Assembly (NCBI GenBank): GCA_019359175.1
Contig: JAHHHU010000036.1
Coordinates: 1-32,391 of the forward strand
From: Phormidium tanganyikae FI6-MK23
Lineage (GTDB): Bacteria; Cyanobacteriota; Cyanobacteriia; Leptolyngbyales; Leptolyngbyaceae
Reading direction: 5' to 3'
DNA length: 32,391 bases
The notes beneath the pieces are model-generated. The model did no database searches. It had not been told where the DNA came from and was given only the letters and a program-made list of their open reading frames with translations. Positions 16,658 to 25,122 of the stretch are shown here, piece after piece. Made by a program: the position numbers and the translations under genes. Every line of letters begins with the position of its first letter. Position 1 is the stretch's first letter.

Positions 16658-16999
16658 ATGATAAACTCTGTCACCATTAGCCCCGAAGATCTCTTTCTTG
16701 GAAGTTCCAATACTTTTGAAGTCGAGATTCCGCCAGAGGTTCTTAATCCGATCTCAGGTCGTACTTCGGAGAATTCTAACTCGATCGTGCGGCTGCGTCC
16801 TTTGACGATCGGAACTTTTCAATTAATCATGAAAGCGGCGCGTCAGGATGCAGGCTTGGTTCCTTTGCTGATGATTAAAGAGGCTTTGGTAGAGCCTGCT
16901 TTGTCGTTAGAACAAGTGAAGCAACTGCATTTAGGATTGGTCAATTTTCTGATTGATCAAATTCGGCAAGTTAGTGGACTGACTGGAAAAAAAAACTAA
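16658..16999 (+). CDS. Tail assembly chaperone, upstream frame (gpE/gpG-like)
   Basis: 113 residues, acidic at the start and helical in the second half (FQLIMKAARQDAGLVPLLMI). Its place between the tube and tape-measure genes is that of the tail assembly chaperones of contractile phages (E/E' in P2). The last codons are GGA AAA AAA AAC TAA, so the frame ends inside a run of nine A that contains a perfect A AAA AAC slippery heptamer. A -1 shift there continues into the next frame. The short product would be made by normal termination. Such chaperones bind the tape-measure protein and are absent from the finished particle. Family assigned from position plus the frameshift signal. Confidence 0.75.
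   Translation: MINSVTISPEDLFLGSSNTFEVEIPPEVLNPISGRTSENSNSIVRLRPLTIGTFQLIMKAARQDAGLVPLLMIKEALVEPALSLEQVKQLHLGLVNFLIDQIRQVSGLTGKKN
16990..16996 (+). promoter_or_regulatory. Programmed -1 ribosomal frameshift site (A AAA AAC)
   Basis: The heptamer lies in the correct register: zero-frame codons are AAA (16991-16993) and AAC (16994-16996), followed by TAA. A -1 slip re-pairs both tRNAs on AAA and the next codon is CTA (16996-16998), then ATG, in frame with the following 52-codon frame. The fused product would be 166 residues. I did not identify a downstream stimulatory hairpin. Confidence 0.75.
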
Positions 17000-17157
17000 T
17001 GTTGGATTTGAAGGCTTCTCCTTTAGTCCAAGCCTCGTTTCGTTTAGCTCGTGCATTTGGGTGGACACCTCAACAGGTTCAAAGTCTAACGATGGCGCAA
17101 ATTAGTTTATATCTGGAACTACTCGATCAGGAGGTGCAGGAGCGGGATGGAGTCTAA
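16999..17157 (+). CDS. Tail assembly chaperone, downstream frame (gpE'/gpT-like), 52 codons
   Basis: The frame reads MLDLKASPLVQASFRLARAF, then GWTPQQVQSLTMAQISLYLE and LLDQEVQERDGV. It is too short for most gene finders. Its ATG overlaps the stop of the upstream frame (TAATG) and no good ribosome site is present, so it is made either as a C-terminal extension by -1 frameshifting or by restart at TAATG. Small helical proteins with a GWTxxxVxxLTMxQIxxYL pattern follow the chaperone frame in many contractile tails. It overlaps the next gene by 11 bases. In phages the shifted, longer chaperone recruits the tape measure, and the ratio of the two forms matters for assembly. Confidence 0.75.
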   Translation: MLDLKASPLVQASFRLARAFGWTPQQVQSLTMAQISLYLELLDQEVQERDGV

Positions 17158-18406
17158 TTCTCTACAAGATTTGGGGTTAGCATTGCAGCTAGATTTCGAT
17201 CGATGGCGCAATGGTTTGATTGATCCTTTACGATCGCTGATGCAGCTAGAAGAAATCAGCTTTCAAGGGTTGGAGGCTGATGTGGAGCATTTTTATGAGC
17301 TAGAAGCGGATCTATTTGAGTTCTATGATGCACTCACGCAAGATTTCTTACCGGGTGCTAAACTTTCTAGTTCAGTAAGTTCGTTTGGCGCAGATTCTAG
17401 CTTTCCAGGTTCCACAGAGCGCTCCTATGAATCGTTAGATTCTCAAGGCTCTCGTCTGTTGCATTCACCCGGCCCAGATTGGACGAGGGTGACAGAACAA
17501 AGTTCACTAAAGAGGACTGAAAGCCGGATCAAACCTCTTCAGTCAGTTGAAACTGACTTCGCACGATTATCCCCGATTTCTAATCCAGGGCGAGAAAGTG
17601 CGATCGACGAAAAGCCAGAACCGATGACAACTCGTGCAAAATCTGAGTCTCATCCGTTGCTTGAGAGTTCGTCTCGTCCTGAGTATTTAAGAAATTCATC
17701 CGCGATCGAGCCAGTTCGGACAACTGTGCGAAGTGTTTCAGATCATTCATCTGGGCAGAGTTTCAGGGATTTCTCTAGAAGAGAAGTTGAACATTCATCG
17801 GAGTCCGAGATTGAGCATTCATCTCGGCAGGAAGAGATAAAAGCATCATCAAGCAAATTTGTTAGACCTAGAGTTGAGCAGGGATCGGCGATTGAGTTCG
17901 ATCTCCCTGTGGTTGAGAAAGGATCGGTGAGCCAATCTACTCGTCCCGTAGTTAAGATGTCGTCGATCAAAGTTACTCGTCCCGTAGTTGAGAAGAGATT
18001 GGTGAGCGAAGTCAATCGTCCTGTAGTTGAGAAGGGATCGGTGAGCGAAGTTACCCGCCCCGGATTGGAAATCGGGGTTAATAGCGCGAAGTCCGTTCAA
18101 AACGGACTGAATGAGCCATTCTTGCGTTATGAAAGTAGAAATTTCGATCCTAGTTTTTCAGAAGCACCAAGAACATTACGAGACTTGGCAACGCTTGTAA
18201 CTGCTTCGCCGGAAGCGATCGAGCAAAACAATGCGATCGCAACTCACAAAATACAGAGCGACATAGTATTTCAGCCGACTTCGATCGAGGTAGTCAGTGA
18301 AGCAGATCAGTACTTACGGAGTGATCCAAACCTTGATTTAGACACAATTTTAAAGGCAGTAAGACAAGAGATTAATCAAGAATATCGTCGATTTTATGGG
18401 AGTTAA
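17147..18406 (+). CDS. Disordered, repeat-containing protein of the injection system
   Basis: 419 residues. An N-terminal helical segment (about 1-75, Leu/Glu-rich) is followed by a long Ser/Arg/Glu-rich region of low complexity, five degenerate 12-13-residue repeats (243-306), and a short conserved-looking C-terminal helix (NLDLDTILKAVRQEINQEYR, then RFYGS). The C-terminal motif with IxxEYRRxYG recurs in small phage-tail-like cluster proteins, so the two ends are probably binding modules joined by a flexible linker. Such a linker could bridge the baseplate or tape measure to a chaperone. I do not recognise a named family. It lies between the chaperone pair and the next small protein, two bases before that start. 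Confidence 0.55.
   Translation: MESNSLQDLGLALQLDFDRWRNGLIDPLRSLMQLEEISFQGLEADVEHFYELEADLFEFYDALTQDFLPGAKLSSSVSSFGADSSFPGSTERSYESLDSQGSRLLHSPGPDWTRVTEQSSLKRTESRIKPLQSVETDFARLSPISNPGRESAIDEKPEPMTTRAKSESHPLLESSSRPEYLRNSSAIEPVRTTVRSVSDHSSGQSFRDFSRREVEHSSESEIEHSSRQEEIKASSSKFVRPRVEQGSAIEFDLPVVEKGSVSQSTRPVVKMSSIKVTRPVVEKRLVSEVNRPVVEKGSVSEVTRPGLEIGVNSAKSVQNGLNEPFLRYESRNFDPSFSEAPRTLRDLATLVTASPEAIEQNNAIATHKIQSDIVFQPTSIEVVSEADQYLRSDPNLDLDTILKAVRQEINQEYRRFYGS
17873..18064 (+). repeat. Five tandem degenerate repeats of 36-39 bases inside a gene
   Basis: Units start at 17873, 17912, 17951 (36 bases), 17987 and 18026. They encode variants of VEKGSVSEVTRPV: VEQGSAIEFDLPV, VEKGSVSQSTRPV, VKMSSIKVTRPV, VEKRLVSEVNRPV and VEKGSVSEVTRPG. 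Units 2, 4 and 5 are the closest in DNA sequence, which suggests fairly recent expansion. The lengths are multiples of three, so the frame is kept. Confidence 0.9.
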
Positions 18407-18408
18407 CT

Positions 18409-18981
18409 ATGGCAGTTGAAATTGCAGGCATCGCACTCGATCGCATCCATCGAATTCGCACCTTAGAGCAAAATCACTGTGTTCATCAGAATGTTCCTGG
18501 AATGCAGGGGAATGTCATTCAAACAATGGGACGCGAATCAATTCGGCTCCAGCTTGAAGGAATTTTTTATGGTGCGAAGGCAAGAGACGAACTTGAAAAA
18601 CTGCGGAAAGTTTATAGCCAACAAGAACCCGTTGACTTCTTAGCTGATATTGTTGGACAGGCATATTTTAGCCAAGTGATTTTAGAACGATTTGAAGTTC
18701 AACAATCGGCAGAAGACCCTGATCAGTTTAGCTATGTTTTGACGATCGCGGAATCAGTCAACGACCCAGCAATGACAACAACGAATGTAGATGCAGGCGT
18801 TGAAGTCAATGCAAAAGAACTCATGACAGCGATGACACTGCCAGATGTTTTGAACATGGGAACAATCCCAGAGATTTCTAATCCGGTCATTTCTCTAAAA
18901 ACAGCTTTAGAGCCAATCAAAGAAACGATGCAGACTCTAGATGAAGCTTTAGGTCAATTCAAAACACTGTTCCGCGCATAA
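18409..18981 (+). CDS. Small baseplate/tube-end protein with DNA-circularisation-like N-terminus
   Basis: 190 residues. The N-terminal 120 residues follow a pattern I associate with the N-terminal domain of phage DNA-circularisation and related tail proteins: EIAGIALDRIHRIRTLEQN, VPGMQGNVIQTMGRESIRLQ, GIFYGAKARDELEKLRKVY and then EPVDFLADIVGQAYFSQVIL. In contractile tails these proteins sit where the tube meets the baseplate hub, near the tape measure. The C-terminal 50 residues are helical and more variable. It precedes the tape-measure candidate by 30 bases. The family name comes from Mu-type phages and does not imply DNA circularisation here, since there is no phage genome to package. Confidence 0.6.
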   Translation: MAVEIAGIALDRIHRIRTLEQNHCVHQNVPGMQGNVIQTMGRESIRLQLEGIFYGAKARDELEKLRKVYSQQEPVDFLADIVGQAYFSQVILERFEVQQSAEDPDQFSYVLTIAESVNDPAMTTTNVDAGVEVNAKELMTAMTLPDVLNMGTIPEISNPVISLKTALEPIKETMQTLDEALGQFKTLFRA

Positions 18982-19011
18982 CTTCCAATCCACCTTAGCC
19001 CTCTTTTTCCG

Positions 19012-22000
19012 ATGTCTCTAGCCATTCTTGACAAGCTTCAAAGTACTGAACTCGATCCCGGTGCAATTTTCGCAGAACCTTCATCAATTCTGAAACAGTC
19101 AAAAAACTCTGCAAGTCAGCTTAACCCAAGTACGTCTATCTTAGGCGACGAGTCTACCGCGATTACTAGCCAAATCGATCAAGCAATCTCATCGCTTAGT
19201 AACACTCAGAGTAGCGCGGCTGTGCTACAAGCTCCCTTCTCGACCGTAGAACTGCATCATCAACTGGGCGGACAGATGGGAGGCATTGCAGCTTTGACCC
19301 CTGAAACGCTGACTCAAGCCATTTCTAAAAATCCGGGAGCCGACAGCTTCAAATCGGGTGCGGGTGACGTGAATGATTCTGTGAGTGATTTAGTGACTGA
19401 GCTAACGAAAGGCAAAGACGGAAAGCCGCTGATTCCAGCTCTCTCAGTCACATCGGAATCTAGCCCTTTTGCTGAGTTCCAGCAATTTCTCGTCAATGCG
19501 GGCGCACTCCCGTCTAAGGTGCTAGATACGATCGTGAAAGTTTTCAGAAAGTTCTTAGATAAGCTCTCGAACCCTCAAGACTGGATTCAAGACCTGAGTT
19601 CTAATGCTTTAACTGACCTTTTCATTGCTCAAGTCAAGGCTCTCAGTAATCAACTTCCAGATCAAGCAATCCAGCAAATCGGAATTCGCGTCCACCAGCA
19701 ATCTAAGCTGATTAATAGCTATACACAATTCCTCACAACAACAGATTTCGACCCGGAAAAGCTCGATCGTACAACCTTAAAAGAATTACGTCAGACCGTG
19801 ACGGGCTGGACAGTTGAAGTTCAAGTTTCAGCGCAAGCGATCGAACAAGCTTTGGCAACGCTAACTGCCTTCGATGCTAAGACGTTTGAAACAACCTTAA
19901 AGAGCCTCTCACAAGTCAGTGTGAGCGATCCAGAGGGCGGACTGGCGAAGCTTTTCAAAGGAATTCAAGATTTTGTCGATCGATTAAAAGCGAACATTCT
20001 AGCTGTAACTAAAAAGCTCGGAGACTTTATCGACAAAATTGGCAAGCTAATCAGTGATGCGATCAAGAAAGTTTCAGAAATTGCAACCAAGATTGTGAAG
20101 ACGATTTCTGCAAAAATTGATGATGCGAAGAAAGTTTTAGAGAAAGTTCAGGTCTATTTGAAAGAAGCGATCGATAAGCTTAAAAAGTTTGTAGAAGAAG
20201 CTTGTCAGCAGTCCAGCGAGAAGATCGTAAAGCCTCTGAAAGAAACCTGCAATAGCCTAATTACAACGGTTGACGGTGGCATTAGCAAAATTGGGAACAA
20301 CATCAAGCAAGCGACTGACAAAATCAATGGTTCTCTAGGACAATTTAAGCAGACTTTAGAGACGAATTTGAATCGGGAGCAGCTTCAGAAAAAGATTGAG
20401 GAACTCCTTGGAAAGATTCTAAGCTTTCTTCAGAGCAAGGAAATTCAAAGCGCGATCGACACTGCAAAAGGCGGGATTGATAAAGCAGTCAAAGCTTTAG
20501 AGCAAGTTAGTTTAGAGCCTGCCTTCAAATCCGTTGTTGCTAAAACTACTTCTCTCGAAGGAAAGCTCAAAGAGATCAAAGTTGCGGAACTTAGCACCCC
20601 GAAAAAAGTTGCGTTGCAAGTTGGAACCGGAATCATCAAACAGGTCAATGTTCCGGGTATTGTTAATCCTGAACTGAAAGAAACCTTTGCCTCGATCGTT
20701 GACCCGCTAGAAAAAATGGTTGGCTCGGTGAACACAGAGTTTAATCAAATTAGCGATCGTGTTGAGCAGTTTGAACCTGGAAAGCTAGTAGAAAACTGGC
20801 TCAGTCCCCACATTGTTGATTTGGTTACGGAATTAAAGCGCTATCAGCCTTCTAAGCTGTTAGCCGATGTAGAGAATTACTATCACAGCTTGATCGATAA
20901 GCTCAATGTGCTTGATCCTGATCAGCTGATCCAATTGCTGAACACCCTCTATGATAAATTGTTCAGCGTCGTCAGCGCTTTGAATCCAGAGAATTTAATC
21001 CAGTTCTTGCGGCAGCAGAAAAGAACGATCGTGCGGGTTTTAGATGATTTAAGCACGACTGGAATTGATAGCGTTGTTCAGGCAGTAAGCAGCGCACTTG
21101 GAAGTGCTGAGAAGCTTCTGGGTGGATTGGGATTAGATAGCTTGATGCAAGGTGACTTTTGGACAACATTAAGAGAGATTTTGTCGCTAAGTCTTCAGCA
21201 GCAGATTAATCAGGTGAATACATTTCAAGCTAAATGTGTGAGCTACATCAATGCAATCACGCCGGAACAAGATGACAAGATTTTGGCGGAATTAACAGCG
21301 CTGAATCAAGCGATCATAGATTACACGAAGAATCCTGCTGATCGGGTGAGGAGCGTTTATGATGCTAGTGTATCGGAACTGACGCTACACAAAACTGCCA
21401 AAACTCAACTCAATACACAATGGACAGAAACAAGTTCGATGCTAGAAAGCTTTTCTCAGCGCATCAAAAACGCCGTTGAACCGTTTCGATATGAGTTTGA
21501 GTACGAGGACTTGCGCCAGCGCTTAGAAGCCTTGAAAAAGGCGATGAGTGATGCACTCGTTTCGATGAACATTGAGAGTAGCTTAGAGGTCGTTAGCAGA
21601 AGCCCGAATTCCGAGAAACTAGCAAACCTGAAAAAGGCAGATTATCCGAAGATCCTCAGCGCTTTCAAGTCAGAAATTCCTAATGCGATCGAACAACAAT
21701 TAACTGCTCCAATTCGGAAAATTCTCACTTCTCTAGATGAGATTTTGGCTGAACCTAAAAAGCTTTTAACTAAGATCGAGATTGTCTTCAAAGCTTTGCA
21801 AGACGCTCCGACTCAGATCAAAGAAATTCTAGACGGGGCAGCAACAGCATTAGCAACCATTCTGAGAAGCGCGATCGCATCCCTGAAGGATCTCGTCGTC
21901 TGTTTTGGCATTGATGAGGCAGATATCGAGAGCGAACGCAATCTTTACAAAAACAGCGGGGCAGCTTCAACATCTGCCAGTGATTCTCGATCGTTCAAGT

Positions 22001-22731
22001 TCATTGCAGATATCTACAAAGAAATTGAGACAACATTGCGATCGCTACGACCTGTGATCATTTTGAATTCGTTTAGCGGCGCGAGTGATTTCAAGAATGC
22101 TCCACAAGCCTTGATCGATAGATTGAAGGACAGTAGTAATCCTGTTTCAGCTTACATTTGGGCTAAGTTAGACGAAGCACAACAAACTCGCCTAAATGCG
22201 CCCGGTGAAGGAGCAGTTACCGTTCTGGTGAAAGCGTTTAATGCGTTGTTAACTGATGCACAGTTCTATCTAGAGAGTCGATTTGAGGTGTATAAAGATA
22301 AGTTCACTACTGTGACAAAAGAATTGATTCAGAAACGCGATCGATTGAAAGAGGAAGAACTTGTCCGGTTGAATCGATTGTTGTTAGAAGCGGTTTATGG
22401 CTCTGAAATTACGTTGAGCTTACAATCTGTCTTCCCCAAGCTGATTAGAATGTTGCATAACCTTTACCCGAAGGAAACGATCCAGAAATTGGATGAGTTT
22501 CATGCAACAATCATCACAAACCTTGAGGAAATTCCTCAAGCGATCGGAAAGGCTCTGTATACAACCTATCAGAAGCTGATCAAGGTCTATAGAGAGAACA
22601 TTAAAGAACCGATTCAGAAGGCTTTTAGAGCATTACAAGCAAAACTCTATGCGCTGCAAGGTCAACTGAATATCGGTTTAGATGATGTTGGGGATGCGTT
22701 TAATCATCTTCTCTCGGTGATTCCGGTGTAG
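19012..22731 (+). CDS. Tape-measure protein candidate
   Basis: 1239 residues, the largest gene of the operon, almost entirely alpha-helical with long amphipathic stretches (for example LGDFIDKIGKLISDAIKKVS near 340-360), few aromatic residues and no clear membrane segment. It lies between the tube-end protein and the hub, where tape measures are found. Tape-measure proteins fill the tube lumen and set the tail length; by the usual phage rule of about 0.15 nm per residue, this one would correspond to roughly 185 nm if the whole chain were used. The helices resemble amphipathic, lipid-associating or coiled-coil repeats rather than a globular fold. No ribosome site is obvious before the ATG. Alternative: a large structural or cargo protein with the tape measure elsewhere, but no other gene is long enough. 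Confidence 0.7.
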   Translation: MSLAILDKLQSTELDPGAIFAEPSSILKQSKNSASQLNPSTSILGDESTAITSQIDQAISSLSNTQSSAAVLQAPFSTVELHHQLGGQMGGIAALTPETLTQAISKNPGADSFKSGAGDVNDSVSDLVTELTKGKDGKPLIPALSVTSESSPFAEFQQFLVNAGALPSKVLDTIVKVFRKFLDKLSNPQDWIQDLSSNALTDLFIAQVKALSNQLPDQAIQQIGIRVHQQSKLINSYTQFLTTTDFDPEKLDRTTLKELRQTVTGWTVEVQVSAQAIEQALATLTAFDAKTFETTLKSLSQVSVSDPEGGLAKLFKGIQDFVDRLKANILAVTKKLGDFIDKIGKLISDAIKKVSEIATKIVKTISAKIDDAKKVLEKVQVYLKEAIDKLKKFVEEACQQSSEKIVKPLKETCNSLITTVDGGISKIGNNIKQATDKINGSLGQFKQTLETNLNREQLQKKIEELLGKILSFLQSKEIQSAIDTAKGGIDKAVKALEQVSLEPAFKSVVAKTTSLEGKLKEIKVAELSTPKKVALQVGTGIIKQVNVPGIVNPELKETFASIVDPLEKMVGSVNTEFNQISDRVEQFEPGKLVENWLSPHIVDLVTELKRYQPSKLLADVENYYHSLIDKLNVLDPDQLIQLLNTLYDKLFSVVSALNPENLIQFLRQQKRTIVRVLDDLSTTGIDSVVQAVSSALGSAEKLLGGLGLDSLMQGDFWTTLREILSLSLQQQINQVNTFQAKCVSYINAITPEQDDKILAELTALNQAIIDYTKNPADRVRSVYDASVSELTLHKTAKTQLNTQWTETSSMLESFSQRIKNAVEPFRYEFEYEDLRQRLEALKKAMSDALVSMNIESSLEVVSRSPNSEKLANLKKADYPKILSAFKSEIPNAIEQQLTAPIRKILTSLDEILAEPKKLLTKIEIVFKALQDAPTQIKEILDGAATALATILRSAIASLKDLVVCFGIDEADIESERNLYKNSGAASTSASDSRSFKFIADIYKEIETTLRSLRPVIILNSFSGASDFKNAPQALIDRLKDSSNPVSAYIWAKLDEAQQTRLNAPGEGAVTVLVKAFNALLTDAQFYLESRFEVYKDKFTTVTKELIQKRDRLKEEELVRLNRLLLEAVYGSEITLSLQSVFPKLIRMLHNLYPKETIQKLDEFHATIITNLEEIPQAIGKALYTTYQKLIKVYRENIKEPIQKAFRALQAKLYALQGQLNIGLDDVGDAFNHLLSVIPV

Positions 22732-22770
22732 AGAGGGTTCGGGTATTGTTCCACATCAACCTAAAAGGCA

Positions 22771-23745
22771 ATGGTTCAGATTAACTACAGCATCACGCTA
22801 GGCAACACCACTTACACACCCACTTCCGCCTCTCGATTGTTGCAGATCCAAACTAATGCCGCCCTCCAGATCCCAGCCAATCACTGCATTCTAGTGCTAA
22901 GTGCTTCACCAACATTAAGCCTTGCACTAGAAGATCCAATGACGATCGACGTAGGATATGGAGAAACGCGATCGCGGATTTTTAGCGGGAAGATTAGCCA
23001 CGTCAGATCAGATCTTGAACAAGTGATTGTTACGGGTGAAAGCGAATTTCGATCGCTTGTCTCAACTCGTCTCAATTGTTTGTTTGAGCAATCCAATGCG
23101 GGTGAAATCGCGAAGCATCTAATCCAGACTGCATCAAAGCTCAAAATCGGAAAAATCGAGACAGGGCTTCGGTTTCCCACTTATACAGTGGGCGATCGAC
23201 AAACGGTTTGGGACCATCTGCAACACTTAGCGCAACAATGTGGATTCGATTTCTACGCGAATGTTCAAGATCAAGTGGTTTTCGCTGAATATGCGCCTCA
23301 GCAGACCCATGTGGGACGATATGGTCAGGCTCTTTTAGCGATCGAACAGTTTCAGCAACAAAGTTCGATCGTAGGGGTTGAGGTCTATGGAGAGAGTCCG
23401 ATTAGCCAAGGACAGGGAGAGCAATCTTATGCTTGGTTTGCCAAAAAAGAAGTAAAAGGCAAAGCAGGCAAGACTGCTACTGCACCTTTACGAGTGATTG
23501 ATCCCACGGCTCGCACCCAAGATATTGCTAGTAAAATCGCGACGACCTACTTAAAACGTCATACTCATATAGCACAAGGACGGGTTAAGCTTTTGGGACT
23601 GCCTGCTGCAAAATTAGGCGATGCAATTCAACTTGCTGATCTGCCAAACGGCTCACAAAATGGTACGTTCAAAATCACCGCAGTCACACACTCGCTCAGT
23701 TTACGCAGTGGATTTTACACCCAATTGGAATGGGAGAAAAATTGA
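22771..23745 (+). CDS. Baseplate hub protein (gpD / gp27 / VgrG N-terminal-like)
   Basis: 324 residues. The protein has the features of the phage late control D family: an early beta-rich domain (YGETRSRIFSGKISHVRSD), a central helical insertion with DRQTVWDHLQHLAQQCGFDF, and a C-terminal part ending ITAVTHSLSLRSGFYTQLEW, the typical last strands of this fold. A trimer of this protein caps the tube and carries the spike. In type VI secretion and in Afp/PVC systems hub and spike are often fused (VgrG/Pvc8); here they are separate genes, as in P2 and T4. The stop overlaps the next start by one base (TGATG). Confidence 0.85.
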   Translation: MVQINYSITLGNTTYTPTSASRLLQIQTNAALQIPANHCILVLSASPTLSLALEDPMTIDVGYGETRSRIFSGKISHVRSDLEQVIVTGESEFRSLVSTRLNCLFEQSNAGEIAKHLIQTASKLKIGKIETGLRFPTYTVGDRQTVWDHLQHLAQQCGFDFYANVQDQVVFAEYAPQQTHVGRYGQALLAIEQFQQQSSIVGVEVYGESPISQGQGEQSYAWFAKKEVKGKAGKTATAPLRVIDPTARTQDIASKIATTYLKRHTHIAQGRVKLLGLPAAKLGDAIQLADLPNGSQNGTFKITAVTHSLSLRSGFYTQLEWEKN

Positions 23746-24602
23746 TGGATTCGATCGTTGGCGTGATGAAAAAAGTAGCGCAGCAAGAAGCTCAGAAGAT
23801 CTACACGACTGAACTTGGCATCGTGACTGCAATCTTTCCTCATGCAGCCGAAGACGACAAAGATAACTATCAATGTTCGATTCAGCTTAAAAATCGCAAA
23901 CAGTCGGATGGCAGCGATTTTGAACTCCGCAAAGTCCCGATCGCAACTTCTCATCTCGGTTGGACAAATATTCCGAGTGTGAATGATTTAGTGTTAGTGA
24001 CATTTATCGGCGGAGATTTAAATGCACCTGTAATTATTGGTAGGCTATACAATGACAGCGATCGACCTCCCGTTAATAAAGAGAAAGAAATCTTATTGCA
24101 GCATAATCTTAAAGAAGGCGGAAGCTTAAAGCTAGATGCAGAGGGAATTATCACTCTTACAAGCAAAGATAAAAAAAGCGTACTAACCGTTAAAGATCAG
24201 GAAATTAAAGCTCAAGTTGATGAGAATTGCCATCTTACACTAAAGGAAAAAGAGATAAAACTACAAGCTGAAGAATGCACTGTTTCGCTTCAAGATAGTA
24301 ATATTTTGATTGACAACGGAACATGTAAGATTACCATCTCTAGCAGCGGGATCGAGATCGATGCTGCGAGTCAGAACATCACATTAAATAGCAAAGGAGG
24401 AACCATTCAGATTGGAGATGCTACCACGAGCAGCGTGAAAGTTGGCGGGATCAAACTGGGAAAAGCGATCGCAGATGGGGATAGTTTGACACTTTCAAGT
24501 CATACCCATCTTGGTAATATGGGCGCACCCTGCCCGATTTTGATTCCGAATGAGACGTTGAATTCGATACAGGCGAAAGCGAGAAATACTCAGGTGGGGT
24601 AG
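23745..24602 (+). CDS. Central spike protein (gp5 / gpV-like) with OB fold and beta-helix
   Basis: 285 residues from the ATG at 23745, which overlaps the hub stop and follows GGGAG; an ATG at 23730 inside the hub gene is less likely. Residues about 20-105 form the OB-fold of baseplate assembly protein V (GIVTAIFPHAAEDDKDNYQC, then VNDLVLVTFIGGDLNAPVII). After this come short beta-strand repeats (LTVKDQEIKAQVDE, LTLKEKEIKLQAEE, GIEIDAASQNITLNS), as in the triple-stranded beta-helix of T4 gp5 and VgrG, and a closing SSHTHLGNMGAPCPILIP. The trimer forms the membrane-piercing needle. No lysozyme domain is inserted. Confidence 0.9.
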   Translation: MDSIVGVMKKVAQQEAQKIYTTELGIVTAIFPHAAEDDKDNYQCSIQLKNRKQSDGSDFELRKVPIATSHLGWTNIPSVNDLVLVTFIGGDLNAPVIIGRLYNDSDRPPVNKEKEILLQHNLKEGGSLKLDAEGIITLTSKDKKSVLTVKDQEIKAQVDENCHLTLKEKEIKLQAEECTVSLQDSNILIDNGTCKITISSSGIEIDAASQNITLNSKGGTIQIGDATTSSVKVGGIKLGKAIADGDSLTLSSHTHLGNMGAPCPILIPNETLNSIQAKARNTQVG

Positions 24603-24606
24603 CTCA

Positions 24607-25122
24607 ATGGTCAGGATTAAGGGCGTTAATAGCGACTATCAATTTGATGCAAAAGAAAAAGGAGTTCGAGAGGTAAAGCCCCCGCCAGAACAGCTTTATA
24701 TGAAGTTGTTTATCTGTCCCAATGATGAATTCAGTACGATCGAGAACATTCCGAGTGAGTGCTGTCATGGAGAGAGTAAAACCTGCCCAGGGCGCAGTAA
24801 ATCGGGTCATGCCATGATCCAACTGCATCAGAAAGAGGGAATCTCACTCGTTACCGATCGAGAGAGCAAGATTGTGATCGATCAAGCTGGAAACATTCGC
24901 CTCGCCAGTCAGAAAAGCTTTGAGGTCGAGATCAATGGAGCCAAAATTCGGTTAGATGAGCAAGGTAACATCGAACTCACCCCCGCATCTTCCAAGCAAG
25001 TCAAAGTCACAGGAGATTTGTCGATCGCTGGAGATTTAACTGTAACAGGCACCTTAGATGGCAAGCTATCAAACTCAATCCTACAGCAGCTAGAACAACG
25101 ATTTCAACTTAAATCAAAATGA
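24607..25122 (+). CDS. Cys/His-rich spike accessory or tip protein
   Basis: 171 residues, four bases after the spike gene. The N-terminal half has clustered possible metal ligands: Cys37, Cys52, Cys53, His54, Cys60 and His68 (FICPNDE ... SECCHGESKTCPG). The second half (about 80-155) is made of short beta strands (SKIVIDQAGNIRLASQKSFE, VTGDLSIAGDLTVTGTLDGK) like the spike's beta-helix or a fibre shaft, ending in a short helix. It could extend or cap the spike, replacing a PAAR-type tip, which I do not find elsewhere in the window. It could also be a small side fibre. No named family recognised; overlap of four bases with the next gene supports a baseplate role. Confidence 0.55.
   Translation: MVRIKGVNSDYQFDAKEKGVREVKPPPEQLYMKLFICPNDEFSTIENIPSECCHGESKTCPGRSKSGHAMIQLHQKEGISLVTDRESKIVIDQAGNIRLASQKSFEVEINGAKIRLDEQGNIELTPASSKQVKVTGDLSIAGDLTVTGTLDGKLSNSILQQLEQRFQLKSK

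Noticed and set aside
17873-18064. CRISPR-like array
   Set aside because: The units adjoin one another with no spacers, are degenerate, stay in frame and encode a protein repeat.
17743-18100. Two overlapping open frames on the minus strand opposite the repeats
   Set aside because: They are open only because the repeat unit length is a multiple of three and the plus-strand codons avoid complementary stops; the plus frame is packed within the operon and has coding-like ends.
23730-23744. Earlier ATG for the spike gene within the hub gene
   Set aside because: The ATG at 23745 overlaps the hub stop (TGATG) and has GGGAG in front, as is usual for coupled genes in this operon.
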